DNA of 64,000 bases from Paraphaeosphaeria minitans (lineage: Eukaryota; Ascomycota; Dothideomycetes; Pleosporales; Didymosphaeriaceae): NCBI GenBank assembly GCA_015832175.1, contig WJXW01000001.1, forward strand, positions 1 to 64,000, in the 5' to 3' direction. This document shows, one piece after another, positions 1 to 9,600 of the stretch (positions are counted from its first letter, which is position 1; each line of letters begins with the position of its first letter). The position numbers and the translations under genes are program-made. A model generated the notes under the pieces. That model made no database searches, was not told the DNA's origin, and worked only from the letters and a program-made list of their open reading frames with translations.

Positions 1-104
1 TAACCCTAACCCTAACCCTAACCCTAACCCTAACCCTAACCCTAACCCTAACCCTAACCCTAACCCTAACCCTAACCCTAACCCTAACCCTAACCCTAAC
101 CCTA
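1..104. repeat. Terminal telomere repeat array, (TAACCC)17
   Basis: Seventeen perfect TAACCC hexamers (1-102), then TA, before unique sequence. The C-rich strand reads 5' to 3' into the chromosome, so this is a left chromosome end with TTAGGG-type telomeres, as in most filamentous fungi. There are no variant hexamers, which fits a genuine end rather than an old interstitial tract. Confidence 0.98.
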
Positions 105-129
105 CGCACCAGCGGTTCTTCCCATCCCG

Positions 130-232
130 ACGGGCCCACCCACCCCACCTCTCCCTTGCACTCACGAACGGGTTTCCTATCCTACCTCTCCTATACACTT
201 ATAAACGGGTTTCCTATTCTACCTCAAGATTT
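130..232. repeat. 37-38 bp subtelomeric minisatellite next to the telomere
   Basis: Units begin ACGGG at 130, 168 and 205 (38 bp, 37 bp, then partial). The first copy is GC-rich. The second differs from it almost only by C-to-T or G-to-A changes, as if RIP began just inside the first copy. The same repeat occurs internally at about 57134-57225 at the start of the buried complete unit. Positions 105-129 are unique GC-rich sequence with no feature seen. Confidence 0.8.
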
Positions 233-1376
233 TTCCCTACTTTAACTCCCTTTAACTTATATTAGTATACTCCTTATCTAGTTATAATATTATATCTCTT
301 TTCTAAAAAAGTCCTAACTTTTCTCTACTATATAAAGTTTTATAATAAGAAGCTTATTCTTCTCTCCTTACTAAGTTTGTTTTATAGTATAACTAATAAC
401 TTTAAACAACATTTAATAAGTCCATCCTATATTACTCTACATAACTTTATTTTACTTTATATAGCTTTATACCACTTTATATAACATTTAATAACTTCAC
501 CTTACATCCCTTTATAGAAAGTTATGTTACTTTATATCACTTTATACAACTTAACACTACTTTATAAACCTTTATAAAATATTTAATAACTGTACCTTAT
601 ACTATTTTATAGAAAGTTATATAGTATTATATAGCTTTATATTACTTTATTACAATTTATATCACTTTATATAACTTTATTAAATATCTAATAACTTTAC
701 CATATATCACTTTATATAGCTTTATAGTAATTTATATCACTTTATATAACTTAATACAACCTTATATAACTTTACTTTATATTACTTTATATACCTTTAT
801 ATTACTTTATAATAATTTATATCCCTTTATATAACTTAATACAACCTTATATAACTTTATAAAATATTTAATAACTTTACTACATATTACTTTATATAGC
901 TTTATGTCCCTTTATAATAATTTATATCCTTTTATATAACTTAACACGACCTTATATACCTGTATAGAATAGTTAATAACTTTACCTTATATTACTTTTT
1001 AAAAAGTTATATTACTTTATATTTTCTATAACTTTAGAAATATATATTTTCCCTTTAATAAAAAATAACCCTTTAGTTTTTTTTTCTTAATTTTATAATA
1101 ACTAGAAATTATTTATTATCTACTACATAGTTTAGTAATTTAGTTTTATTATTTATAAGTCCTACTTCTACTTATAAATACTACTACTTTAATAATTTCT
1201 TTTATATTCTCTTTTTAATAGAAATATAAATTATTAATATAAAATTAAATTTAGTTTCACTCTAGTAGTTATATAATACTATTAGTATAAACTATTTAAA
1301 GTAAAACTTATGATTACTAAATAAGTAAAAATTATTATAAGTATATAAAAAAGTATACTACTATTTAATAACTAGT
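233..1376. repeat. AT-rich subtelomeric block (X-like), RIP-degraded
   Basis: No gene seen. From about 410 to 1060 the block is built of degenerate short units around actttatata, tttatatnac and aataacttta. From 1061 to 1376 it is AT-rich without clear periodicity. Near-identical sequence recurs at 57226-58440 (whole block) and 20593-21176 (from the equivalent of about position 797). CpA and TpG are rare, so this looks like RIP-saturated repeat sequence. Confidence 0.8.
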
Positions 1377-1676
1377 GGTAAAGTTTATAAAAAAGTAGAA
1401 ATATAGTTTAATTATAATTTTATTAAATTCTAATAAGTTATAAGATAGTATCAATACTAGTACTTAGGTTTTTAGAAATTTACTTATTTTATACAATTCC
1501 TAAACTCTTCTAGAAGACTCTAGTTTCTATTTTTTCTATAATTTCTAAAACTTACATCCTATTATACTAATATATAGTAAAGTAAAATAAAATCTATAAT
1601 AGATAGGCTAACTCTACTATAATATGTACAAAGTGAGATTTTTTAAAAAATAGAAGTAAAGTACTATATTCTAGGC

Positions 1677-4600
1677 CTAATTCTTCTCTTTAAGTTTTAT
1701 AATAACTCTTATAGCTACTACCATTGCATTACTAAGAAATTCGCCCCAGATACGTTCACAATGGCGCTGTCCAAGCCATACCTGGTACGCCTGGCACGAA
1801 ACCTCGCACTCGCCCTGGAACCCGCACTGCCGAATGATCTCAAGCCCATCCGCAATCCCCGTTGCTGCCCTGGCCACAGGAATCACAATGTTCGGCCACT
1901 GGCACGAGTTCGCGACGTCCTGCCCTGTCGCGCACCACTTCTGGCTCACCCAGCACCTTCGACAGCTGTGGCAGTTCCCAGCGTCGCGCACCCCTCGCCG
2001 GAACTCGTCCATGTCCCTCCCCATCATCATGGGCTGCGCCGTGCACAGCATCGTTCTGTGCTCTTGCCAGCCTGCCCGCCCCAGCACCCAGCATATCGCA
2101 CACCCGGCCCGCAGCTCGTCCATGCTTGCCTCCACCTCTTGCCACTCACTCGCCGCGAGCGACTGGGCCTGCTGCCACTCGATCCGGCCCTCACCGCATC
2201 GATCGCACCCAGCCGAGTCCATGTCACTGCACACTACCCGCTGCCCATCCATGTACTCGCTCATCTTCCCGCGCCGGCAGCCTTCGCTCTCGATGAACAT
2301 GCCCATCGCGCACACGTCCACCGACGCTCCACCCTCCCGGATTCGCCTCTCCACCTCACCTGGCTCGACGATGATGACCGAGTCCGCCACCTCGCCGCTA
2401 CGCCCCGCACGCCCACTCTCCTGGCAGTAGTCGATCATGCTCCATGGCATGCCTACGTGCAAGACGAACACGATGCTGGGAAAGTTAACCCCAGTACCGA
2501 GCGCTGATGTTGCCACGATGAGCCCGCCTTCGTCCAGCCAGCTGGCGAGGATCTCGGTTCGATCCAACTCGCCAGCGTGGTAGTGCTTGCAGCCCAGCGC
2601 CCCTGCCAGCATTTCGCATGCAGTCCTGCTGTGGCAGTAGATGACGCCTTTCTGGCCACCCCGCAGCTGTTCCTGCCGCCGTCGACACATGGCCAGTGCT
2701 GCCTCCATGGCCTTACCTCGCCCACACCACGACACGTAATACCGGATGTTGGGCCGCACCGTGCTGGCCCGGATGTAGGTGGCAGCTTGAATCAACATGC
2801 TTCTACCCAACACCCCCTCCAGCACGGGCGGTAGCGTCGCCGTCAGCAGTACGATCGGGCATGCAAGCACGCGCAGATTCCGCAGCTTCGCCAGCTTCGG
2901 CCGCCAATGGCTGGAGGTGATGATGAGATGGCACTCGTCAATCACCACCCGCTGCAGCTGCTTCTTATCCTTCAGCGAGCTGGCATACTTCAGGAACCCC
3001 GCGCCGCCGGCGACATCAGCACCAACCAGCATGACGGAGGCCGGGTTCGTCTCGTGGTTAACCCATTCCACGCAGTCGATACCGCGCGCGCGGATACGCG
3101 TTGCCAGGTCCTCGATCAGCGCGCGGAACGGCACCACAACCACGGTCACGCCAGCATGGTCGAGGCAGGCCGGCACCATGAACAGCAGACTCTTGCCTCC
3201 ACCTGTGGGGAGCACGACCACCAGCGGTGTCTGACCGTTCACCATAGCGAACATGGCCTGTTCCTGCTCGTCCGACTTGAACGATGCAGTAGCCTGGCCA
3301 AGTGCCTGCTGCATCGCTCTAGACATCGCACTCGCAGTGACACCCCCTGGTTTGGTTTTCTTCTGCGGCACGACCACGGCGAGATCATCTCTCCCTTTGT
3401 CTTGACCGTCTCCTTCTTCTTCCCATCGCCGCTTCCTGGCTGCACTGGGTCGTACCTCGTGCCCATCCACACCTAGAAACTCGTGCCAGCGCCGACTGAG
3501 CGGCCGGAAGGTCTCGATCGAACGCATGCTGAGATGCTTCACAATATCGATGGGCACGCTGTAGTTGGCCAGGCCGATCTTGGTCGTCCGCGCGCTCTGC
3601 AGCTCCAACGGGCTCTCACCGTCCTCGTCGACCTCGGGCTCTTCAATCTCACCCACCTCGTCTTGGTAACCCCGCCCAAACACATCCCCAACCACCTCCC
3701 GCCCAATCCCCACCGCCGTGTGTCGGTAGTCGAGCGTGTTCAGCGCCACCCCCAGGTGCTTGCCCGTCTCGCGCTTCAGCACCCGCGTCAGGTGATCCGT
3801 GTGCCACGGACCCTGCTCGTTGGCCCACAGGTAGTCGGTGAAGCTGCCGCCCAGCACCTCCACGGTCAGGTACTCTTCGAACGGCTGCACGTACGCCAGG
3901 TACACAACGAGCACCTGCGAGAGCCGCGAGGGCAGGAACCTTGGGATGACCTTGGGCTTGTCGAACTGCGACTGCGACTTGTAGTAACGGACCACCGTCA
4001 TGATCTGTCCGTCCATCACGAAGAGGTTGCGGTCCTGCAGTGCTCCGTTGCGGAACCGCATCGACGTGATCTCGGTGCCCCGACCTGGCATTCCCTCGTC
4101 AATGTGGAGATTGGCAAGCTCCAGCTCCTTGAAGCGCTTGACACTGCGCAGGTACAGCTTCACGCGTGCAACGTTCCAAGTCCCATCTCCGGAGCGGAGC
4201 TTCCGACCCTGCTCGTCCTGCATCATCCGTTCGAGCATCCATCGCAAGCCATTCTCCAGGCCGTTGTTCCCGTGCGTGACAAAGGACATGCCGCGTCGTG
4301 TGCACGCGACATCGTCCTGAATCAGGTCGAGCCGGATCGGGAAACGCTGACCGGGACTGCGGACCCAGAGCAGCTCACCCCAGAGCAGGTCCTCCAGCTC
4401 GGTCAACAGTTCTTGGGCCATCAGCTGGAAATGGTGTATAACGATGGGTCTACCGTTGAGGTAGAAGATCTTCTTATCCTCTGACCAGAAGGCGTTGCCC
4501 GCGTTGCCGGTATTCATGCCGATGAACTTGCCATAGGCCAGCAGACTAAGCAGCTGGCTCGTCGGGCTGAAGGACCCGTCCGCTAGGAAGCGCTTTCTCA

Positions 4601-6098
4601 GGTCAAGATAGTGGTCACGTTCCACCAAGCCCTGCTGTTCCCGTTGCGCGGGCGGAAGTAGGTGTTCGACACTGATCACCCGAACGCAGTACACCATCCC
4701 AGCCACTAGATACGAATAGTTCTTCGCGGTGCGCAGTCGACGTGTCTCTGAATCGAACCCAAGCACAGCAGCAAAGTGAACGAGCCCGCTCTCAAACGGA
4801 CTGCGGATGTAGGTCGTCATGATGAACGTACTAAGCATCCGGCGCACTAGGACGATGTGGCCGGCTTCGTCGTTGCTGTCCAGGGCCTCCCAGAGCATGG
4901 TGGCCAGCAGCTTTTGGTCCTCTTTCCATGGGAACATCTCCCGCGCGTCCTTCATGGGATCAACTTTGACTCGGCGACCTGTGTGGGCCTCGGGCGGGCT
5001 CTCATCACTGCAGTCGCTGCTGCTGCCGTCGCCGTCGCTGCTGTCGTCGGTGCTGCTGCCCTCGCTACTCTCCGTGTCCTCGCTCTCCTTGTCCGCTTCT
5101 TCGGCGGCGACGATACGTAGGACATAGCACACGAACATCACAATGTACCCAGCATAGCGCGCCTGGCTCTCTGGGTTCTGCAGTCGGGCTATCGGCTGCT
5201 GGTGGATCTCGTTGGCCTGCGCACTCTTCACCCATCGTCGGGTCTCACGTGGTAGCGAGGACAGCCCTCGGACGCTCTGCTCCACCAGCTGCTCCACAGC
5301 CCGCGCGGCCTTCTGCAGCTTGGGCTCGTCCCGGCGCGGCAGCCGGATCGCGTGGGCAAGGTGCACGCAGTTGCGGTTCGCAAAGTGCTCTGGCCACTCT
5401 GTAAACTTCCACCAGCCTGTCTTGTCTGTCTTTGCGACTTCTGCATCCATCACCTGCTCTTGCCGCTTCCTCTCCTCCTGCGTTCGCGCGTACTCTGCCA
5501 GAATGTCTTCCACCTCTTCTTTATGCGCCCTAGCGTCTGCTCCGCTGTCCGCTACATCGGGGACGCAAACTACAAAGTACCGCTGCCGTCCTGAAGCGGG
5601 GAAGAAAGACTGCATCTTTACCTTCTGGTAGAGCGCATCTGATCCCGTCTTGAACGCTAACCCATGACTGTTGCAGTGTAGTCGTATCTGGCCCTTGTTT
5701 CGCGTAAGATAGCTGCATGCTGGCTGCTTGCATTGGAAGCCGTCCAACGGCGCTCCTAGGACCTGGATTGGCGGTCCGCCAGCGTCTGGTAGCGTAACGC
5801 TGCCCAGCCCTTGTCTTCTCAAAAGAGCGCAGCTTTCAATGAATTTCCTCCGTTCGTTAACTGGTACACTATGCTTTTGACGGAGATGTACATCGAGATT
5901 TTCTATGCCGGCTTTGTGCTCGCTGCAGCAAAGCACGCCGTACTCCTTAACAAAATGAATATACTTTTGTATATTAGCTTGCGCTAAGTTTTCTCCTGCT
6001 AGTTGCTGTTGCTGCTGAGAGTTCTGTTGATGTGGTGATGTTAGTACTCTGTTAGCTGGGCTTGACGCGGAAGCTCGAGCGTCCCAGCAGAACTCCAT
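1677..6098 (-). CDS. Telomere-linked RecQ-type helicase, 1473 aa, with OrsD-like zinc finger and putative tyrosine-recombinase-like region
   Basis: Intact single-exon ORF. The start is ATG at 6098 (context cgcgATGG), which precedes the whole N-terminal domain; the stop is TAG at 1677-1679. Seen: a Gln-rich stretch (24-32); an OrsD-like Cys/His region (C57/C58, H71, H76) and a second C2H2-like pair (C123, C128, H141, H145); a Ser/Asp/Glu-rich linker (about 330-370); a recombinase-like segment with RGTE (R673), K707, YRHT (R792-H793) and a candidate Tyr846; a basic ARKRR stretch (887-891, possible nuclear signal); Walker A PTGGGKS (K969); DECH box (1054-1057); motif VI QESGRAGR (1226-1233); then a RecQ-type zinc domain (C1274-RR, CDRC 1298-1301) and a Cys-rich tail. 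Known family: subtelomeric RecQ-like helicases of fungi, thought to act at chromosome ends. Transcription runs toward the telomere. The helicase call is firm; the recombinase call is inference. Confidence 0.92.
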   Translation of the reverse strand: MEFCWDARASASSPANRVLTSPHQQNSQQQQQLAGENLAQANIQKYIHFVKEYGVLCCSEHKAGIENLDVHLRQKHSVPVNERRKFIESCALLRRQGLGSVTLPDAGGPPIQVLGAPLDGFQCKQPACSYLTRNKGQIRLHCNSHGLAFKTGSDALYQKVKMQSFFPASGRQRYFVVCVPDVADSGADARAHKEEVEDILAEYARTQEERKRQEQVMDAEVAKTDKTGWWKFTEWPEHFANRNCVHLAHAIRLPRRDEPKLQKAARAVEQLVEQSVRGLSSLPRETRRWVKSAQANEIHQQPIARLQNPESQARYAGYIVMFVCYVLRIVAAEEADKESEDTESSEGSSTDDSSDGDGSSSDCSDESPPEAHTGRRVKVDPMKDAREMFPWKEDQKLLATMLWEALDSNDEAGHIVLVRRMLSTFIMTTYIRSPFESGLVHFAAVLGFDSETRRLRTAKNYSYLVAGMVYCVRVISVEHLLPPAQREQQGLVERDHYLDLRKRFLADGSFSPTSQLLSLLAYGKFIGMNTGNAGNAFWSEDKKIFYLNGRPIVIHHFQLMAQELLTELEDLLWGELLWVRSPGQRFPIRLDLIQDDVACTRRGMSFVTHGNNGLENGLRWMLERMMQDEQGRKLRSGDGTWNVARVKLYLRSVKRFKELELANLHIDEGMPGRGTEITSMRFRNGALQDRNLFVMDGQIMTVVRYYKSQSQFDKPKVIPRFLPSRLSQVLVVYLAYVQPFEEYLTVEVLGGSFTDYLWANEQGPWHTDHLTRVLKRETGKHLGVALNTLDYRHTAVGIGREVVGDVFGRGYQDEVGEIEEPEVDEDGESPLELQSARTTKIGLANYSVPIDIVKHLSMRSIETFRPLSRRWHEFLGVDGHEVRPSAARKRRWEEEGDGQDKGRDDLAVVVPQKKTKPGGVTASAMSRAMQQALGQATASFKSDEQEQAMFAMVNGQTPLVVVLPTGGGKSLLFMVPACLDHAGVTVVVVPFRALIEDLATRIRARGIDCVEWVNHETNPASVMLVGADVAGGAGFLKYASSLKDKKQLQRVVIDECHLIITSSHWRPKLAKLRNLRVLACPIVLLTATLPPVLEGVLGRSMLIQAATYIRASTVRPNIRYYVSWCGRGKAMEAALAMCRRRQEQLRGGQKGVIYCHSRTACEMLAGALGCKHYHAGELDRTEILASWLDEGGLIVATSALGTGVNFPSIVFVLHVGMPWSMIDYCQESGRAGRSGEVADSVIIVEPGEVERRIREGGASVDVCAMGMFIESEGCRRGKMSEYMDGQRVVCSDMDSAGCDRCGEGRIEWQQAQSLAASEWQEVEASMDELRAGCAICWVLGRAGWQEHRTMLCTAQPMMMGRDMDEFRRGVRDAGNCHSCRRCWVSQKWCATGQDVANSCQWPNIVIPVARAATGIADGLEIIRQCGFQGECEVSCQAYQVWLGQRHCERIWGEFLSNAMVVAIRVIIKLKEKN

Positions 6099-6294
6099 CG
6101 CGAATTAGTAGTAAAAAGTAATGGCTAAACCCTGCGCCACCACCATCCTATTTTGTGAATAAGAGATGGTAGATTAGTATAAGAGGTTACGTTGAGATGA
6201 ATTAGAATGAGAAAGAAATAGAAATAGCTGGGGAATAGGATTGTTTCTGCCCCTAGTCTAACGCGTTTCTGGTATCAAATCCTACCTAATTCGT
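6099..6294 (-). promoter_or_regulatory. 5' flank of helicase gene copy 1 (putative promoter region)
   Basis: About 200 bp between the start codon and the degenerate telomere tract. It is the same in all three live units, so any promoter inside the unit would be copied with it. I see no convincing TATA box or named operator. The putative promoter therefore lies next to telomere-like sequence, and position-dependent silencing would be expected, but that is inference. Confidence 0.4.
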
Positions 6295-6328
6295 TAACTC
6301 TAACCCTAACGCTAAGCCAATCTTAGCG
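6295..6328. repeat. Unit-end signature 1: degenerate telomere tract plus 7-bp inverted repeat
   Basis: A short tract (taaccctaac within 6295-6316) resembles telomere repeats in the same orientation as the chromosome end. It runs into CGCTAAG, CCAAT, CTTAGCG (6310-6328), a perfect 7-bp inverted repeat around a 5-bp spacer. The same block ends all seven units in this window. Confidence 0.85.
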
Positions 6329-6663
6329 CGTCTGTGACCACCGACGCCTCTTCCTCTTGGATAGGTAAAGTTTATAAAAAAGTAGAAATATAGTTTAATT
6401 ATAATTTTATTAAATTCTAATAAGTTATAAGATAGTATCAATACTAGTACTTAGGTTTTTAGAAATTTACTTATTTTATACAATTCCTAAACTCTTCTAG
6501 AAGACTCTAGTTTCTATTTTTTCTATAATTTCTAAAACTTACATCCTATTATACTAATATATAGTAAAGTAAAATAAAATCTATAATAGATAGGCTAACT
6601 CTACTATAATATGTACAAAGTGAGATTTTTTAAAAAATAGAAGTAAAGTACTATATTCTAGGC

Positions 6664-9600
6664 CTAATTCTTCTCTTTAAGTTTTATAATAACTCTTATA
6701 GCTACTACCATTGCATTACTAAGAAATTCGCCCCAGATACGTTCACAATGGCGCTGTCCAAGCCATACCTGGTACGCCTGGCACGAAACCTCGCACTCGC
6801 CCTGGAACCCGCACTGCCGAATGATCTCAAGCCCATCCGCAATCCCCGTTGCTGCCCTGGCCACAGGAATCACAATGTTCGGCCACTGGCACGAGTTCGC
6901 GACGTCCTGCCCTGTCGCGCACCACTTCTGGCTCACCCAGCACCTTCGACAGCTGTGGCAGTTCCCAGCGTCGCGCACCCCTCGCCGGAACTCGTCCATG
7001 TCCCTCCCCATCATCATGGGCTGCGCCGTGCACAGCATCGTTCTGTGCTCTTGCCAGCCTGCCCGCCCCAGCACCCAGCATATCGCACACCCGGCCCGCA
7101 GCTCGTCCATGCTTGCCTCCACCTCTTGCCACTCACTCGCCGCGAGCGACTGGGCCTGCTGCCACTCGATCCGGCCCTCACCGCATCGATCGCACCCAGC
7201 CGAGTCCATGTCACTGCACACTACCCGCTGCCCATCCATGTACTCGCTCATCTTCCCGCGCCGGCAGCCTTCGCTCTCGATGAACATGCCCATCGCGCAC
7301 ACGTCCACCGACGCTCCACCCTCCCGGATTCGCCTCTCCACCTCACCTGGCTCGACGATGATGACCGAGTCCGCCACCTCGCCGCTACGCCCCGCACGCC
7401 CACTCTCCTGGCAGTAGTCGATCATGCTCCATGGCATGCCTACGTGCAAGACGAACACGATGCTGGGAAAGTTAACCCCAGTACCGAGCGCTGATGTTGC
7501 CACGATGAGCCCGCCTTCGTCCAGCCAGCTGGCGAGGATCTCGGTTCGATCCAACTCGCCAGCGTGGTAGTGCTTGCAGCCCAGCGCCCCTGCCAGCATT
7601 TCGCATGCAGTCCTGCTGTGGCAGTAGATGACGCCTTTCTGGCCACCCCGCAGCTGTTCCTGCCGCCGTCGACACATGGCCAGTGCTGCCTCCATGGCCT
7701 TACCTCGCCCACACCACGACACGTAATACCGGATGTTGGGCCGCACCGTGCTGGCCCGGATGTAGGTGGCAGCTTGAATCAACATGCTTCTACCCAACAC
7801 CCCCTCCAGCACGGGCGGTAGCGTCGCCGTCAGCAGTACGATCGGGCATGCAAGCACGCGCAGATTCCGCAGCTTCGCCAGCTTCGGCCGCCAATGGCTG
7901 GAGGTGATGATGAGATGGCACTCGTCAATCACCACCCGCTGCAGCTGCTTCTTATCCTTCAGCGAGCTGGCATACTTCAGGAACCCCGCGCCGCCGGCGA
8001 CATCAGCACCAACCAGCATGACGGAGGCCGGGTTCGTCTCGTGGTTAACCCATTCCACGCAGTCGATACCGCGCGCGCGGATACGCGTTGCCAGGTCCTC
8101 GATCAGCGCGCGGAACGGCACCACAACCACGGTCACGCCAGCATGGTCGAGGCAGGCCGGCACCATGAACAGCAGACTCTTGCCTCCACCTGTGGGGAGC
8201 ACGACCACCAGCGGTGTCTGACCGTTCACCATAGCGAACATGGCCTGTTCCTGCTCGTCCGACTTGAACGATGCAGTAGCCTGGCCAAGTGCCTGCTGCA
8301 TCGCTCTAGACATCGCACTCGCAGTGACACCCCCTGGTTTGGTTTTCTTCTGCGGCACGACCACGGCGAGATCATCTCTCCCTTTGTCTTGACCGTCTCC
8401 TTCTTCTTCCCATCGCCGCTTCCTGGCTGCACTGGGTCGTACCTCGTGCCCATCCACACCTAGAAACTCGTGCCAGCGCCGACTGAGCGGCCGGAAGGTC
8501 TCGATCGAACGCATGCTGAGATGCTTCACAATATCGATGGGCACGCTGTAGTTGGCCAGGCCGATCTTGGTCGTCCGCGCGCTCTGCAGCTCCAACGGGC
8601 TCTCACCGTCCTCGTCGACCTCGGGCTCTTCAATCTCACCCACCTCGTCTTGGTAACCCCGCCCAAACACATCCCCAACCACCTCCCGCCCAATCCCCAC
8701 CGCCGTGTGTCGGTAGTCGAGCGTGTTCAGCGCCACCCCCAGGTGCTTGCCCGTCTCGCGCTTCAGCACCCGCGTCAGGTGATCCGTGTGCCACGGACCC
8801 TGCTCGTTGGCCCACAGGTAGTCGGTGAAGCTGCCGCCCAGCACCTCCACGGTCAGGTACTCTTCGAACGGCTGTACGTACGCCAGGTACACAACGAGCA
8901 CCTGCGAGAGCCGCGAGGGCAGGAACCTTGGGATGACCTTGGGCTTGTCGAACTGCGACTGCGACTTGTAGTAACGGACCACCGTCATGATCTGTCCGTC
9001 CATCACGAAGAGGTTGCGGTCCTGCAGTGCTCCGTTGCGGAACCGCATCGACGTGATCTCGGTGCCCCGACCTGGCATTCCCTCGTCAATGTGGAGATTG
9101 GCAAGCTCCAGCTCCTTGAAGCGCTTGACACTGCGCAGGTACAGCTTCACGCGTGCAACGTTCCAAGTCCCATCTCCGGAGCGGAGCTTCCGACCCTGCT
9201 CGTCCTGCATCATCCGTTCGAGCATCCATCGCAAGCCATTCTCCAGGCCGTTGTTCCCGTGCGTGACAAAGGACATGCCGCGTCGTGTGCACGCGACATC
9301 GTCCTGAATCAGGTCGAGCCGGATCGGGAAACGCTGACCGGGACTGCGGACCCAGAGCAGCTCACCCCAGAGCAGGTCCTCCAGCTCGGTCAACAGTTCT
9401 TGGGCCATCAGCTGGAAATGGTGTATAACGATGGGTCTACCGTTGAGGTAGAAGATCTTCTTATCCTCTGACCAGAAGGCGTTGCCCGCGTTGCCGGTAT
9501 TCATGCCGATGAACTTGCCATAGGCCAGCAGACTAAGCAGCTGGCTCGTCGGGCTGAAGGACCCGTCCGCTAGGAAGCGCTTTCTCAGGTCAAGATAGTG

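Larger units (their letters stand above)
1377..6363. mobile_element. Telomere-linked helicase unit, copy 1 of 3 (4,987 bp)
   Basis: First of three head-to-tail units with a period of exactly 4,987 bp. It begins at GGTAAAG and ends at CTTGGATA. Contents from the left: about 300 bp of AT-rich RIP-like sequence, the minus-strand helicase gene, about 265 bp of 5' flank, a degenerate telomere tract and a short inverted repeat. The left edge runs straight into the subtelomeric block, so the duplicated unit was cut out of a longer element (block plus helicase plus end sequence), which survives whole at 57132-63448. Confidence 0.93.

Noticed and set aside
410..1060. Possible tRNA or regulatory RNA in the subtelomeric block
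   Set aside because: Only low-complexity tttata-type repeats; no cloverleaf or conserved promoter boxes could be seen.
1761..2507. Plus-strand open frames of 248, 198 and 144 codons inside the helicase gene (and their copies in units 2 and 3)
   Set aside because: They are antisense shadows of the GC-rich helicase gene, with biased Pro/His/Ser composition and no recognisable domain.
3483..4484. 333-codon plus-strand open frame opposite the helicase gene
   Set aside because: Antisense to the recombinase-like and linker regions. The one difference in copy 2 (8875) is an H-to-Y change here but silent in the helicase, as expected if only the helicase frame is coding.
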